A stretch of DNA of 64,000 nucleotides from Porites lobata (GCA_942486035.1 CALNXK010000163.1:270001-334000), one strand, 5' to 3'. Shown: positions 52,401-64,000, counted from the stretch's first letter. Notes: generated from the sequence alone by a model not told the origin. Translations and numbers: made by a program.

Positions 52401-55400
52401 AATTTTTCTCCCCCACCCCTGAGAGCCGCCCGGAGAGCTCACTCATGTCCAGAAATGCATGCAATGGCGAAAATGGCGAAACTGGCGAAAAATCGCCAGC
52501 CGCTGGCGATTTGAATTGGATGCCAAAAGTGGCCCCTTGGAGGCTGGCGATTTTGGTGAAAATGGCGATTTTGGCAAAAATCGCCAGAGGGCTGGCGATA
52601 TGTGGCAAAATATTCAAATTGAATGCCAAAAGTGGCCCCTTCAAAGTAGATAACTAAAGAGGTCCTTATAACTGTGAGGCAACTACTAAAAAAAAGTTCA
52701 AATTACTTGCCTAATAAGAGGCCCCAATAACTGTGAGGCAACATTTATCAAATACAACTGAATCAAATATATGACAAAACAGCTTTACCTAACTGTCAAA
52801 CAACATTATTTTATCAAATACAACTGAATCAAATATATCTGAAAACAACAAATGGAAGTCGTTTCAGTTAAGCAAATATGTATTTGTGCCATGTACTTCA
52901 CAGATTTAGTAAACATTTCCTTACTTTCGATGTCGCTTGACTTACCAAAAGTGATGTGATGCGCTGAAATATCACACTAGCATCATTTGCTTTTGTATGG
53001 TTCATTCCTTTCGAAGACTTACAAGTCCACTAATTACTCGAGGAGAGAACTACCAAGTCCTTGAAATCATAATAATTCCTTGCCATGGACACTCTAACTT
53101 TTGAGGTTCGATGTAGACCTTAACAATCCTCACTGGTTACAATTCTCTTCACATTGGTTCCATTAAATTGTGAGGCAGCCTTAAATCAAAAGCGATTGCG
53201 AAACGCATGGTTCCTGGCTAAAAGATGCTTTCACGATAACCAGTGTGTGCCCTTCATTCTTTTTTGGTTCTCCACTATACACATTATCTTCTTCCGTCGT
53301 TTTAAACTCTTCACTTTCTTCTCGCACTTACTTGTTTTGCTCTTTAGAGAAACGGTCCCCTAAAAGTAACGAAAGCCGAAATGTCCAGCAGCTTGCATGC
53401 GCCATTTTGAAATGTGTGAATTCGCTTATTTCCAATTTATGCACAGGCGGCCCAGACGTAGTATGTGTCACTGAATGAATATATTAATATTCACATGGAC
53501 AAATTAATGCGATGAGTCGTCGAAACTGCCATGGACTAAAATAGTCCAAACGTCAAAATATAACAAAACAAAGCTAAGATACCTTCAACTGAACGTATCC
53601 TTGTCTTTCCTGGCCGGTTTAAGTGGCATTTTGTTGAGTTTTGCAATTGTAGGTACTATCCACTAAAGAAGAATTAATGGCTGGCTACAAAACAAACAGA
53701 CCATCTCCACGCGCCGTCACACGAAGCGCTATAAATTCGACAATAATCGACGAATCCGCTCCAAATAACCATCGGCTAATCTGCAGGTAACGTGTGCTCC
53801 TGCTTCTGGCTCGCTTGCTCCACAAACCCATCGCAACTGCACAATAATTGCTCGCTCATCAACAACCAATGATGACCTTTACGCTTCGATATGACCGCAA
53901 ACGACCAGGTTTAATACGCGACGTGAATATTCAAGCTTAGCGACCGCGTTCGCGCAACAATGCAGCACTTGCTATGGGAGGGATGGTACTATTGCTTCTA
54001 GGTCAATCGACTGACCGAAGGTTCGCTGCGTTAGTTTTGACCAGAAAACAAAAGGCGATCGCGGGACCGTCCGTAAGTTTTCAACAGGGCAGCCCTGGTA
54101 TTCTCAGCTGCTGTCACATTGTTCGTCCACTTTATTTGCTTAGATTAACAACGTCTTACTCCATAATACGTTGTCCAAACTGGTGAAGGAGGACGAGAAT
54201 TTTCCGCCCAGGAAAAAGGCAAAATCTGGCCCCCGCTATGCAGCTGAATAGAAGATACAGCTGAAGATATCGTAAAGTAAAATTTATGTGCGCGATATCT
54301 CTTTTTATTATTATTATTATTCTCAAACGGCTCAGGGGCACCCAACGATGATTTCCCCCTAAATGCATTGAAAAAACATTTAAGGCTGTCCAGAGTACTT
54401 TTGACCGAAAAAATGCATTCTAAACAGCGCTTACATAAATTTAGTCAGGAGGGCTAAAAGCGAAGCTAATGATTTATAGTTTGCTCATAGTAAATATAAA
54501 ATATATCGTGTAATGCTAAGCGGAGAAGGCAACGAGACAGGGCCACTCAACGACTGTTTCCTGAAATACTTTCAATTGAAAACACTTTTGTAGCTATTCA
54601 TAAAGTACTTTTAGCTCTATAGAAATGCATTCTAAGTGGCACTATAAAATTTGCATCTCAGTGTTCGGCGCCCGGCCATTCTAGAGGAACTTGAGTCTTT
54701 TCGAAATTACGAGGAATTCAGAATTATTTTCCGGAAAATTTTAGATGCAATTTAACGTATTACGAAGGAGATAATTTTTCAGATACCTTCTTTCATCACA
54801 TTTTTGAATCCGAAAATTTTAGGATTCCATTTTACTCTCTACGAAAAATAGCCTAACCCGGTGAGTGAAATGTGAAAAATTAAAAGTTGGATGCCCTTGA
54901 CCAGAACTGTGAAAAACAAAAATAGGTCTAATTGCAGCACACTTTCTTGTACATTTCCTTGCCGTTGATTTGCATGACTGCAACCTGAAACGTCCAGAAA
55001 ACTTCCTGGTTTTCACTTTTTATGGAGAAAATGTGGTACATGTTCTTGTTCACTTTTTCCACTGCCGCTCATTTTTTTTAGCTCCGCTATAAGATTCGTA
55101 TCTGTTCAGTGCTCCTAGGGCAAATTGGATCTTTTTAAAAATTACAAGGGCTTCAATACTATTTTCCCGATTGATTGACCTAGAAGCAATAGTACCATCC
55201 CTCCCATAGCAAGTGCTGCATTGTTGTGGCAACGCGGTCGCTAAGCTTGAATATTCACGTCGCGTATTAAACCTGGTCGTTTACGGTCATATCGAAGCGT
55301 AAAGGTCATCATTGGTTGTTAATGAGCGAGCAATTGTTGTGCAGTTGCGATGGGTTTTGTGGAGCAAGCGAGCCGGAAGCAGGAGCACACGTTACCTGCA

Positions 55401-58400
55401 GATTAGCCGATGGTTATTTGGAGCGGATTCGTCGATTATTCTCGAATTTATAGCGCTTCGTGTGACGGCGCGTGGAGATGGTCTGTTTGTTTTGTGGCCA
55501 GCCATTAATTCTTCTTTAGTGGATAGTACCTACAATTGCAAAACTCAACAAAATGCCACTTAAACCGGCCAGGAAAGACAAGGATACGTTCAGTTGAAGG
55601 TATCTTAGCTTTGTTTTGTTATATTTTGACGTTTGGACTATTTTAGTCCATGGCAGTTTCGACGACTCATCGCATTAATTTGTCCATGTGAATATTAATA
55701 TATTCATTCAGTGACACATACTACGTCTGGGCCGCCTTTGATTTATGTAAACCTGCACGAAATGTCACTTGTGCTCAATACTTCACTGCATTTATTGAAC
55801 ATAAACATTGGATCAAAGTAATAACTTGTTTGTCTCTTTCATAAAACATATCCTATTCAAACTAATTCTGTATCTTTTCACCAACTAGATATATAAAAAG
55901 AGAGTGTACATGTTTGTCTTGTTCTTAAAAAATGTGTCCCATTATTGCTTTATGAGGTGGGGCCAGAAATTTAGAAAATGTATTGTTTTTTTGCGCTGAG
56001 ACCACCAAACCAATTCTCAGTACAATATGTGTTCCATTAAATTGCTAATGCTAATGCTCGTCGAAACACGTCACCCGGCCTTTTTACCTTCAAGGTATTT
56101 TAACAATTCCGTGAGAGTCCCGGTGAACGACATTAGTCGTTTTGCTTACATAGAGTGACCACCAAAGTCGGCCGGGAATGACACTAATCGTTTTTACTTA
56201 CATAGAGTAGTTATCCAAAATCGACTATTTCAACATGCCCGCCGCGTCTATATAACAGCTACTAAAGCTTACACGTTCATGTTCTGTGAAACTGCAATGA
56301 ACCAGCTCGTTTATATATACTTGTACGATTGAACGCCATTATAACAAACAGGATGGATATACAAGGCAATAAGGACCATCTAATTATCTGAATGCGTAGC
56401 CAAGAACCAACCTGGATTCCTCATAACATATAATGTTGAACTGTCGCTATTCAAACAATGCCTATAAGCCTGGAAAATTAAGGATACCTATCTTGGATTT
56501 TTTGGTAAGAAAGTTGCCATGAACATTACGAAGATTACCATTTACTGATAATCGAATACAACTCGTTGGCCATTCGATTTGAATTGAGCGAGAAATTAGT
56601 TATAAGTGGTAATTCCCGACCAAACACTCTTGTCTGGGACGAATTTCAAATCACAAGAGGTTATCAATTAAAGGTAAAAGCATTAAAAACAGATTAATGA
56701 CACTTAAGTTACAGTAGCGTTGTCATTATTAGTATACAATTATACTACTGGAAACATTTTTATATTAATATGTGGTTAACTATTTGGCAATTAATAGCCA
56801 TTTCAAAAGGGACCCTTTGCTATGTCATTTCAATTTGTCTTGACAAATTAGGTATTTCATTGAGTAATTGCCATTTCTGCCAAAACACGTTTTAAGAACG
56901 AGGCCAACATGCACTCTATATATTTTTTTCATTTGTGGTTGATGAAAAGATACAGAATTAGTGCACGCCATTTTCGCCAAAATCGTCACTTTCCAAAGGG
57001 CCCCTTTGCCATCTCGTTTGCATTTTTGTTTATAATTTGGTGATTTCGGCGATTAATCGCCATTTCCGCCATTTTCGCCAAATACGCCATTTTTGCCGAA
57101 ATCGCCACTTTGCAAAGGGCCCCTTTGCCATATCATTTGAATTTTTGTTTATAGTTTGGCAATTTTGGCGATTAATAATACCATTTCTGCCATTTTCGCC
57201 AAATACGCCATTTTCGCCGAAATCGCCACTTTGCAAAGGGTCCCTTTGCCATCTCATTTGAATTTTTGTTTACAGTTTGGCGAATTGGCGATTAATAATA
57301 CCATTTCTGCCATTTTCGCCAAATACGCCATTTTCGCCGAAATCGCCACTTTCCAAAGGGCCCCTTTGCCATCTCATTTGAATTTTTGTTTATAGTTTGG
57401 CGATTTTGGCGATTAAGCGCCATTTCTGCCTTTTTCGCCAAATACGCCATTTTCGCCGAAATCGCCACTTTCCAAAGGGCCCCTTTGCCATCTCATTTGA
57501 ATTTTTGTTTACAGTTTGGCGATTTTGGCGATTAAGCACCATTTCTGCCATTTTCGCCAAATACGCCATTTTCGCCGAAATCGCCACTTTCCAAAGGGCC
57601 CCTTTTCCATCTCATTTGAATTTTTGTTTATAGTTTAGCGATTTTGGCGATTAATTGCCATTTCTGCCATTTTCGCCAAATACGCCATTTTCGCCAAAAT
57701 CGCCAATTTCCAAAGGGCCCCTTTGCCATCTCATTTGAATTTTTGTTTATAGTTTAGCGATTTTGGCGATTAATTGCCATTTCTGCCATTTTCGCCAAAT
57801 ACGCCATTTTCGCCGAAATTGCCACTTTCCAAAGGGCCCCTTTGCCATCTCATTTGAATTTTTGTTTACAGTTTGGCGATTTTGGCGATTAAGTGCCATT
57901 TCTGCCATTTTCGCCAAATACGCCATTTTCGCCAAAATCGCCACTTTCCAAAGGGCCCCTTTGCCATCTCATTTGAATTTTTGTTTACAGTTTGGCGATT
58001 TTGGCGATTAAGCACCATTTCTGCCATTTTCGCCAATGCGTGCATTTCTGGACATATCTCGGAAAGCTTGCTTGCAAGCCAGTCCAAGCTGTATATCGGC
58101 CGTCTAATCATAATGAACACTTAACACTTGATGACTGGTTTCTCGGGAAACAGTTAATTTTGGTAATTTCTGGAAATTCATTAAACCTCGCTGTAACGGC
58201 GATCGTCGGTCAATATTCGCGGGTAACATTGCATTGTTATCCTCTGACGTCATAGATTTTTTTCAATGTTGCCCGCTCAGAGATTTTGGCGGGGAAACAG
58301 TTTCATTGTTAGATGTTATGTGACCTTGAAGTAACCAGAATAACAATGGTTTAGCTGTGATAATATGAAACATGGAAATAAAGTCAAGTAAACAAGAGCC

Positions 58401-59594
58401 AATTTCAATCCTCAGGCCAGGGTGGAAAGTGATAATCAAGCTTCAATGTAATCACACATTGGTACGAGTCGACGAAGCAAAATTCAGCCTTATTCAAGAT
58501 ACTGAGAGCCCCTGGGTAAGTTTTCCTGCGTGTCGTCGTTAGTAAAGTCCTTAGTATAGTGAAAAACCGGGAACAGTGAATTTCCTTTTTTTTTTTTCTG
58601 TCGGCAAAAATCGTGACAAAGTAACATGTCATACTTTTGGTTTTCAGATATTTCTTCTGGAGCACAAGTGTGCCTGTGCAAATGGTTGTGAAAATACATT
58701 CACTAGTACGAGTACGAGTAGTACTAGTAGTTCCACAAGTAAGTTTGCGGCGCGTCACGTTTACATGAAGCTCTATCCCACTATATCTTGGCAACATGCA
58801 GTGTATGCTCAACAAAGTTCTTATTTCATTCATGCAGAGTATTTCTAAAGTACGCCAAAATCGATTTAGCAAAAAGGCTGGCAGTGTGGTTTCAATCTTA
58901 GGGACCAGTGCCTCTGGTCAGGTCGTAATTTTAGTGATGTTATGTTCTTGATACATTACCGGGGTAGTCTAAATGAAGGTGAACCTCTCCTCAGGGTCGA
59001 GAAGTGGCCGTTGAAGGGAGCCGTTAAACTAGAGGCTCAATGAATGTAACCGCTCTAGATGCTAGACTGTGTGAAAAGCGGCACTCGAAAGATATGACAT
59101 TCTCCTCGCTACTATTTTTCTTTCTTTCAACTAGTTCTTCAATTTTTCAACTGTGAACAGAGAGTATTGCAAAGAAAGAATCACAAAAGGCATGCAAGAA
59201 CTAAGTAAGAATGTCAATGTCCTAATCTTTTGCATTGCCCTTTCTAATCAGAATATCTCCTTTATTGAAATTTCCAGCGAGCGCCCCTAATGACTGGAAA
59301 GACATCGGAGTACCAGTGTGCATCGCTGCTGGATCCGTATTATTTTTTTTTTTGGCAATCTTTATTGTGTTCCGATCAATCAGTGGAGGAGACGTCAATA
59401 GAAGAGGGAGGGAACGGGAAAGAGAAGGTCTACTAAATGGAGATGGAATGGATGGGCGAAATGGTGACTTGAACGGTCCGCAAGCCGACGGAGATAATTT
59501 ACAATCTCAGCCTGTCTCAATGACCTCTACCTCCGACACTTACTACGATGCTAATGATACTAGTCTTACTGCAGTTGGAAGTTTGCCTGTTTGA
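49457..59594 (+). CDS. gene D: MRH-like single-pass receptor, six exons, intact
   Basis: Exons 49457-49650, 50317-50407, 51352-51470, 58416-58515, 58648-58738, 59278-59594; all GT/AG, 912 nt, 303 aa. The start could be the ATG at 49457 or the better-context ACCATGC at 49472. Signal peptide (WITRVMWSVLLYSSLQ), NCACYNKHGLFNLAPLQ, FTVAGGESWDYSYNPC, VAVCRWPMNNASYEVIGKQS, FEYSFNQ, GWKVIIKLQC (135-146), EAKFSLIQ, IFLLEHKCACANGC. The stalk is a TSTSTSSTSSST run. Membrane helix about 208-230 (VPVCIAAGSVLFFFLAIFIV), then a tail unlike genes A and C but with EREGLL (acidic dileucine) and a Tyr-containing SDTYYDAND. It is the most complete MRH match: first block, YNPC, VCRW, C and CACA in order. Intron 3 is 6.9 kb and full of inverted repeats. 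AATAAA at 59841. Confidence 0.85.
53447..54009 (+). repeat. 563-bp inverted repeat, left arm
   Basis: From GCGGCCCAGACGTAGTATG to CTTCTAGGTCAATC. It pairs with 55173-55735 with only scattered mismatches (I estimate around 95% identity by eye). The spacer is about 1.16 kb. Confidence 0.9.
54333..54899. mobile_element. MITE, CAGGGGCACCCAACG family, copy 3 (diverged)
   Basis: CAGGGGCACCCAACG at 54333 and a decayed right end (AGTTGGATGCCCTTG to 54899). It lies in the spacer between the 563-bp arms. Confidence 0.55.
55173..55735 (-). repeat. 563-bp inverted repeat, right arm
   Basis: Inverse of 53447-54009; starts GATTGACCTAGAAGC and ends CTACGTCTGGGCCGC. Confidence 0.9.
56968..58040. repeat. 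119-bp tandem array, nine units
   Basis: The unit core AAAGGGCCCCTTTGCCATCT recurs with ends near 57000, 57119, 57240, 57360, 57479, 57598, 57717, 57836 and 57955, a period of 119-121 bp. Each unit also holds CATTTGAATTTTTGTTTA, GGCGATTTTGGCGATTAA and CGCCATTTTCGCC. A diverged unit is seen at about 56800-56890. The Arg/Lys-rich and Phe/His-rich open frames on both strands come from the repeat. Confidence 0.95.
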
Positions 59595-61922
59595 GAACGA
59601 ATACGTAAAATATATATAGTACTGTCTGCAGTTAGTTATATAGATATGTAATATCTAAGTATATAGTTGTAATTCAAACTGATTAATTCTTTATTCACAC
59701 TAAAGATATGTTCATACAAATTCTCCCAGCATGCACTTGAAGCGACTTCTTAAGTAATTGTCCTTTGTTCAAAACGTACATGAATACATGTTCACGGGGG
59801 AGTCTCATACTGCATTTGATTGGATGAAGCATTATATGAAAATAAAGATAATATTTAGATTTAGCCAGGGCTTAGAGCGAAGCTCTCTTTAATATTAATA
59901 GTTTCCTCAAAGAAAATATAAAATCGAGTAGTAATAAAGACAAGGTAAGGTGAAAATAACGAGAACGGTAAAAAACAACAACAATAGAACTAATTAGCAA
60001 AAAAACAACTTCGCACGTGCAGCACCCTTTTTTTTTAACTAATTAGCAAAAAAAACAACTTTGCAGCTGAAGCACACTTTTTTGAACATTTCCTTGCCGT
60101 TGTTTTGCACAACTAAAACGTGAAACTTCTTTTAACTTCCTATTTACACGTTTATGGAGGAAATGATTGTGTTCTTGTTCACTCTGTTTTTTTCACTGCC
60201 GCTCATTTTCACCTTGGTAGCCGCTAGCATTTCTCATTTTCTCACCCAAGGTATAATTTTTGACCTTTTTCTTCCCAGGAAATTAGTCTCTATTGCTATT
60301 TAATTCTCGTTCTAGCTCTTTCCCTGTTATCCAAGTTAATATAGACATTAAGATCAAAAGAATACTCAGAACACTCACCAAATTTTCTTCACAGCAGAGC
60401 GCTTGTTTTGAAATTTTATCAAGACAGCGAATTTTCAGAGAAGGTGGCGGAAAAGAGTTCACATTTTTTGCAAAGACGAAATAGCAACCTACTGGCTAGA
60501 AACATAGCAAGAATCTGAAGAATAGCGCTAAAAATACCACCACTCTGACCACTCGACAGATGACAACTGCGCTATTTGACGATCTCTGAGGAATATCTTC
60601 CAGACTTGATATTCCAGAATCGTCGAAAACACATGCAAATGAAGACGGGATTTTTACGTCTATCGAAGCAAGCATATTTTGATGTTTGGAAGTACTTTAA
60701 ATGACAAGACACCAACAAATGACGATTTTTGTTGATAATAGGCAGGGTAAATTATTAAATTGGTTTTCTTTTTGGTATTATGATTTGATGCTTACAGTTT
60801 ATTGATTCATCCGATTAGTTTTTAAAAGAGGCTAGAATTAACGCAGTTTACTTGCCTCGCCAGAACAAGGAAGAATTAGATATATATATGAGGCAAAGTT
60901 AAAAGATTTAATAAAAGCGTTGCTGTTTAATGAATCTGGGAATGTCTGCATCGATAATCAGCATGCTCACGTTTCTTTCAAAGTACCAGTATTTCTTTAA
61001 AAAGTTTAAATTGAACGATTAGGCCAACAAAAGTTTTATTGAAAGGTACTTCTCTTTGCCATTCCAAATCACAACAACGCCTTACAAGTGCAGATAAAGA
61101 ATCAGTATTGTCCAATCAGTTTTATCAGTATTTGACGTCAGTATTTTCTGATTGGCTGACCACTCCTCTATTGTTCTGTTTCCTATATATTTGCAATACC
61201 ACCCGGGATGGCCTCTGATAAGTGCATTACGACGTTTACAAATCCTCCTACTCAAAACCAAGATTGTTTAACAAAAAGCGACTAACGCCCCTCCCTTGGG
61301 GGCAAAGAAGTGTGCTATGCCAAGTCAAAAGGTTCAATATTTCAAAAGAGTTCTATAGAAGGAATCGTAGTTTTCTTCCGAAAAATATAGTCGCTTCGTA
61401 AGCGAAAGATCACCAGCTAAAAGGAACAGAATACAAGAGAAATATGACAGTCGTTTACCGTCTTTTGCCAGAACGTGTTCACCGAGATACCCAGTCCTTT
61501 CGCAGACGGGAACGGTACTCGTTTCCAGCTCCATCTGCAAAATGGCGGCGGCGCTACAAATCCCACGGGTCTTTCCCCGAGGATCCAGCTACGAAAGTGT
61601 AAAAGCAATTCAATCTCCCATCCAGGGCTTAAAATGAACGGACAAAGTTGGCAAATCCCGTGCCATGCCCGCGTATGCCCCCGGGGTTATCCCCCTCCCC
61701 CCCCACCGGGACGGCCGCTGATAAGTACATTACGCACTACCAGACCTCTTGTAGCGAGCCACACAAAAAAAATCCGGCCTGATTTTTCATTTTGGCCTTT
61801 CTTCTAGACAGAGAGATAACACCGATAAGTTATAACGAGTAAATTAACTGCCACCGGGGACTATCGTGTCTTTACGGCCTTTATAGCAGAAAATTATAAA
61901 ATAAAGGTGGTGTAGGTGGGCA
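59595..61922. other. 3' flank of gene D and repeat debris
   Basis: AATAAA at 59841-59846 is a likely polyA signal. The stretch 59875-60240 resembles 54440-55080 (TTGAACATTTCCTTGCCGTTG, CTTGTTCACT, CACTGCCGCTCATTTT). GGGATGGCCTCTGATAAGTGC (61206) and GGGACGGCCGCTGATAAGTA (61710) are two copies of another repeat. No gene is recognised. Confidence 0.45.
59841..59846 (+). terminator. candidate polyA signal of gene D
   Basis: AATAAA about 250 bases after the gene D stop codon. Confidence 0.5.
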
Positions 61923-63870
61923 CAAAGTCTTTGTTGAGCATTTTCTGCTTGTTTCCGGGGCACAGTTTCTACTCGAGCCTAATGCAGGGACACCCAATGA
62001 CCAAATGTTTCCATATTAGGTGTCTAAAATAGTTTTTTCTACACTTTAGAATTCTGTTTCGTTGAGTGGAGCTGCCTTAAAAACTATTTATCTGTCCGAA
62101 GGTTTTAGGTGCTTTTTAGTGTCTTTCGAAACTGTTAGCTACTCTGATGGGTCCAGTCGGAAGTTCAAGGACATGGGGTAGCCTTACTTTCATTAGAAAA
62201 TTCTAGAGGTCGTTTTGTTTTTATTCCGATTTTCGGAGACTTTTTTTAACAAAGACAATGCGCAGTTTTTTGAGACAATTTCCAAAAAAATTACCATTTC
62301 TCGGTTTATATTTGAACCCTTTAAAATAATAATCCTTGCCTGAATACATGCCGAATACACCCTGAGTTTCTTCTGCTGTCTATTCATAAACCAGGAAAGA
62401 ATTCCTTGTGTTCGGACGCACAGTTCTTGAAACTCTTCGAAACTTTTCATTTTCTGTGAACAGGTCCAAGCGGTCAGAATGAGCTAATGGAAGAAATCTT
62501 TATCCCAATTGGCGCGAGTGGATTTCTTCTTGTAATTGCTGATAACACCTCGTTGACAGACATGCTGAACGAGCCCCATCTGAAATCGATAGTTATTTAT
62601 ACCTTATTAATATTCAATAGACTTCGCGCATAGTATATAAGCATGTGTTAATTATTCACAGTTGTCAGTTTCACTAACTTTAGTTGGAGTCGCCCCCACC
62701 CACCCGCCCCTTCTGCTTCTGCTTACTTTATTAGCACCTACGTGTCTTCCCCATCGAGCTTGCTCGTCTGGGGTGACCTCCCATAAATAAATGCTAATAA
62801 GTATGCAAGAAGGATATTGAACTATATTAACCCAACAGAAGAGAGATCTGAACCACTGAGTACAAAATCTTGCGATATCACCGTGTCTAAGAGTAAAGAC
62901 GAGTTCAACAAGTGCGTCTGCGTAACAATGTCCAATATCCTTCCACACTTTTCCCAATTAACTCGTCTTGTTAAGTATGGACACACCTACATGTACTGAA
63001 AAAAATGTGGCAGAACTTTTAAACAAATGGCTTACTCAGAAGAACCTTGCCAGTTCATAGGTTAAAGCAGCCGGAAGAGATTAGTGAGTTTGCTACGTAA
63101 TATTCGCTAATAGTCTAATTACTCATTTCATTATACCATTTGCACTCAGTTCTTAATGATATTATTGGCATTATTTCTCACGTTAAGCTACATTACTTGC
63201 GCTTTTCACATCAAAATCGACATAAACTAATAACTATAGCGGTCGGCCATGTTTTCAAGAGCTCCCGCTCTGGGAAATGTCTACGCAAGAAAAGAACCGA
63301 GAAAAACGTCTGGGTTCAAGAATGTTATTATTTTTCCTTCGTTTCTTTCCTTATTTGCAATTAAGCATTAGTCAACTGCACACTGATTTAAAAATTGTTT
63401 AGGTTTAGTTGCATATTCTATACCATGTTGTTCTCTATAGTCTCCTGTATATTTTCTATTTTTTTTTCTGTTCCTGAATAGTGTGAATAAAATATGGTGA
63501 TGATGACGATGATGCTAACATGATTCACTTGATTATCATGGCAGTTTTGTATATGAAAAACTACTTGTTTTTATTCCTTCCAATTTCATTTACAACTACA
63601 GTTTAATTTTTTATTATTTTTATTATTTTCATTAAACGATGGTTGATGTAAGTAGGTATTTGACATGATTTGAGCCTCCATTAATAAGGAGGTCCGAGCC
63701 TTTTGGGTAGAGAACTTGTGATATCAACACACCCTTCGAGTAACTGGGCCCGGTTTATTACCTACAAAAGTTAGAATGAAGATACTGCATCGATTAGTAA
63801 TAAAAGCGAACAATAATGTTTTGTGGCTTTATAGCGATTAACGTCTTCTAAAAGCATCAGAATTTACACG
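61923..63870 (+). repeat. segmental duplication, copy 2
   Basis: Second copy of 43733-46695, same orientation. It starts at AAGTCTTTGTTGAGCATTTT and ends near CAGAATTTACACGTG. It lacks the element found at 45167-46386. Confidence 0.9.
62464..62922 (+). pseudogene. broken copy of gene C exon 6
   Basis: The acceptor AACAG and the start SPSGQNELMEEIFIPIGASG are kept. About 85 bp, encoding the end of the membrane helix and the basic stop-transfer, are deleted after VIA. About 220 bp of unrelated sequence (about 62597-62820) are inserted inside the tail, and 5 bp are missing near the stop (AACAAG|TGCG), which shifts the end frame. Upstream exons are not copied. It cannot encode the receptor. Confidence 0.85.
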
Positions 63871-64000
63871 TGTGAGTCTAGATCCTACAAATGCGATCAA
63901 GTTACAGTCTCTGTTGACTTGTCGAGAACCTTCACGCAACAACGAAGATGAAACACCCAGCACCCAGTTTGCTAGACTACTGCCGAGATTGGCAAGGCAA

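Larger units (their letters stand above)
52445..58055. repeat. 5.6-kb inverted-end element in intron 3 of gene D
   Basis: ATGTCCAGAAATGC at 52445 is inverted at the right end (GCATTTCTGGACAT to 58055). Just inside both ends are TGGCGAAAATGGCGAAA-type repeats, few on the left (52464-52605) and a long array on the right (56968-58040). Two 563-bp inverted arms lie within. No ORF of note. It may be one large non-autonomous element or several nested ones. Confidence 0.65.

Noticed and set aside
57030..58124. Overlapping Lys/Arg-Trp-rich and Phe/His-rich open frames
   Set aside because: They repeat with the 119-bp unit, occur in several frames and on both strands, and show no coding signature.

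Overview
This is nuclear DNA from an intron-bearing animal, most likely an anthozoan cnidarian (coral or sea anemone). Three things point that way: a family of six-exon, single-pass receptor genes, a decayed NHL-type ORF of a kind I associate with anthozoan genomes, and a very dense mix of MITEs, fold-back elements, non-LTR and Penelope-like retrotransposon debris. The species call is inference; I saw no rRNA or organelle marker.

The coding content is one gene family in at least four copies plus a broken copy. Gene A (+, exons 3-6 at 6263-8644; its first two exons are not visible), gene B (-, six exons from 35290 down to 11458), gene C (+, six exons, 39929-44541) and gene D (+, six exons, 49457-59594). 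A duplicated, damaged last exon lies at 62464-62922. I assembled the exons by matching splice sites and phase: all visible introns fall at the same six-exon positions with the same phases (exon 1 ends +2, exon 2 at 0, exon 3 +2, exon 4 at 0, exon 5 +1). Each protein has a signal peptide (where exon 1 is visible), an ectodomain resembling the mannose-6-phosphate-receptor homology (MRH) fold, a short Ser/Thr/Pro stalk, one transmembrane helix, a basic stop-transfer and a tail with an acidic dileucine-like motif. This suggests Golgi/endolysosomal cargo or lectin-like receptors; ligand and function are not known from the sequence.

Layout: 1-6262 is repeats (a fold-back with tRNA-like heads, units with a TTGACAGCTGTCAA palindrome, a LINE fragment). 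6.3-8.6 kb is gene A. 11.5-35.3 kb is gene B, whose long introns hold a TIR element carrying an NHL-like pseudogene, a large GGTGGT fold-back, a nested 1.9-kb element with alternating short repeats, and a Penelope-like pseudogene split by two MITEs. 39.9-44.5 kb is gene C, followed by a segment (43.7-46.7 kb) duplicated at 61.9-63.9 kb. 49.5-59.6 kb is gene D, whose 6.9-kb third intron contains a 5.6-kb inverted-repeat structure ending in a 119-bp tandem array.

Most other open frames are repeat-derived or chance frames and are left out.
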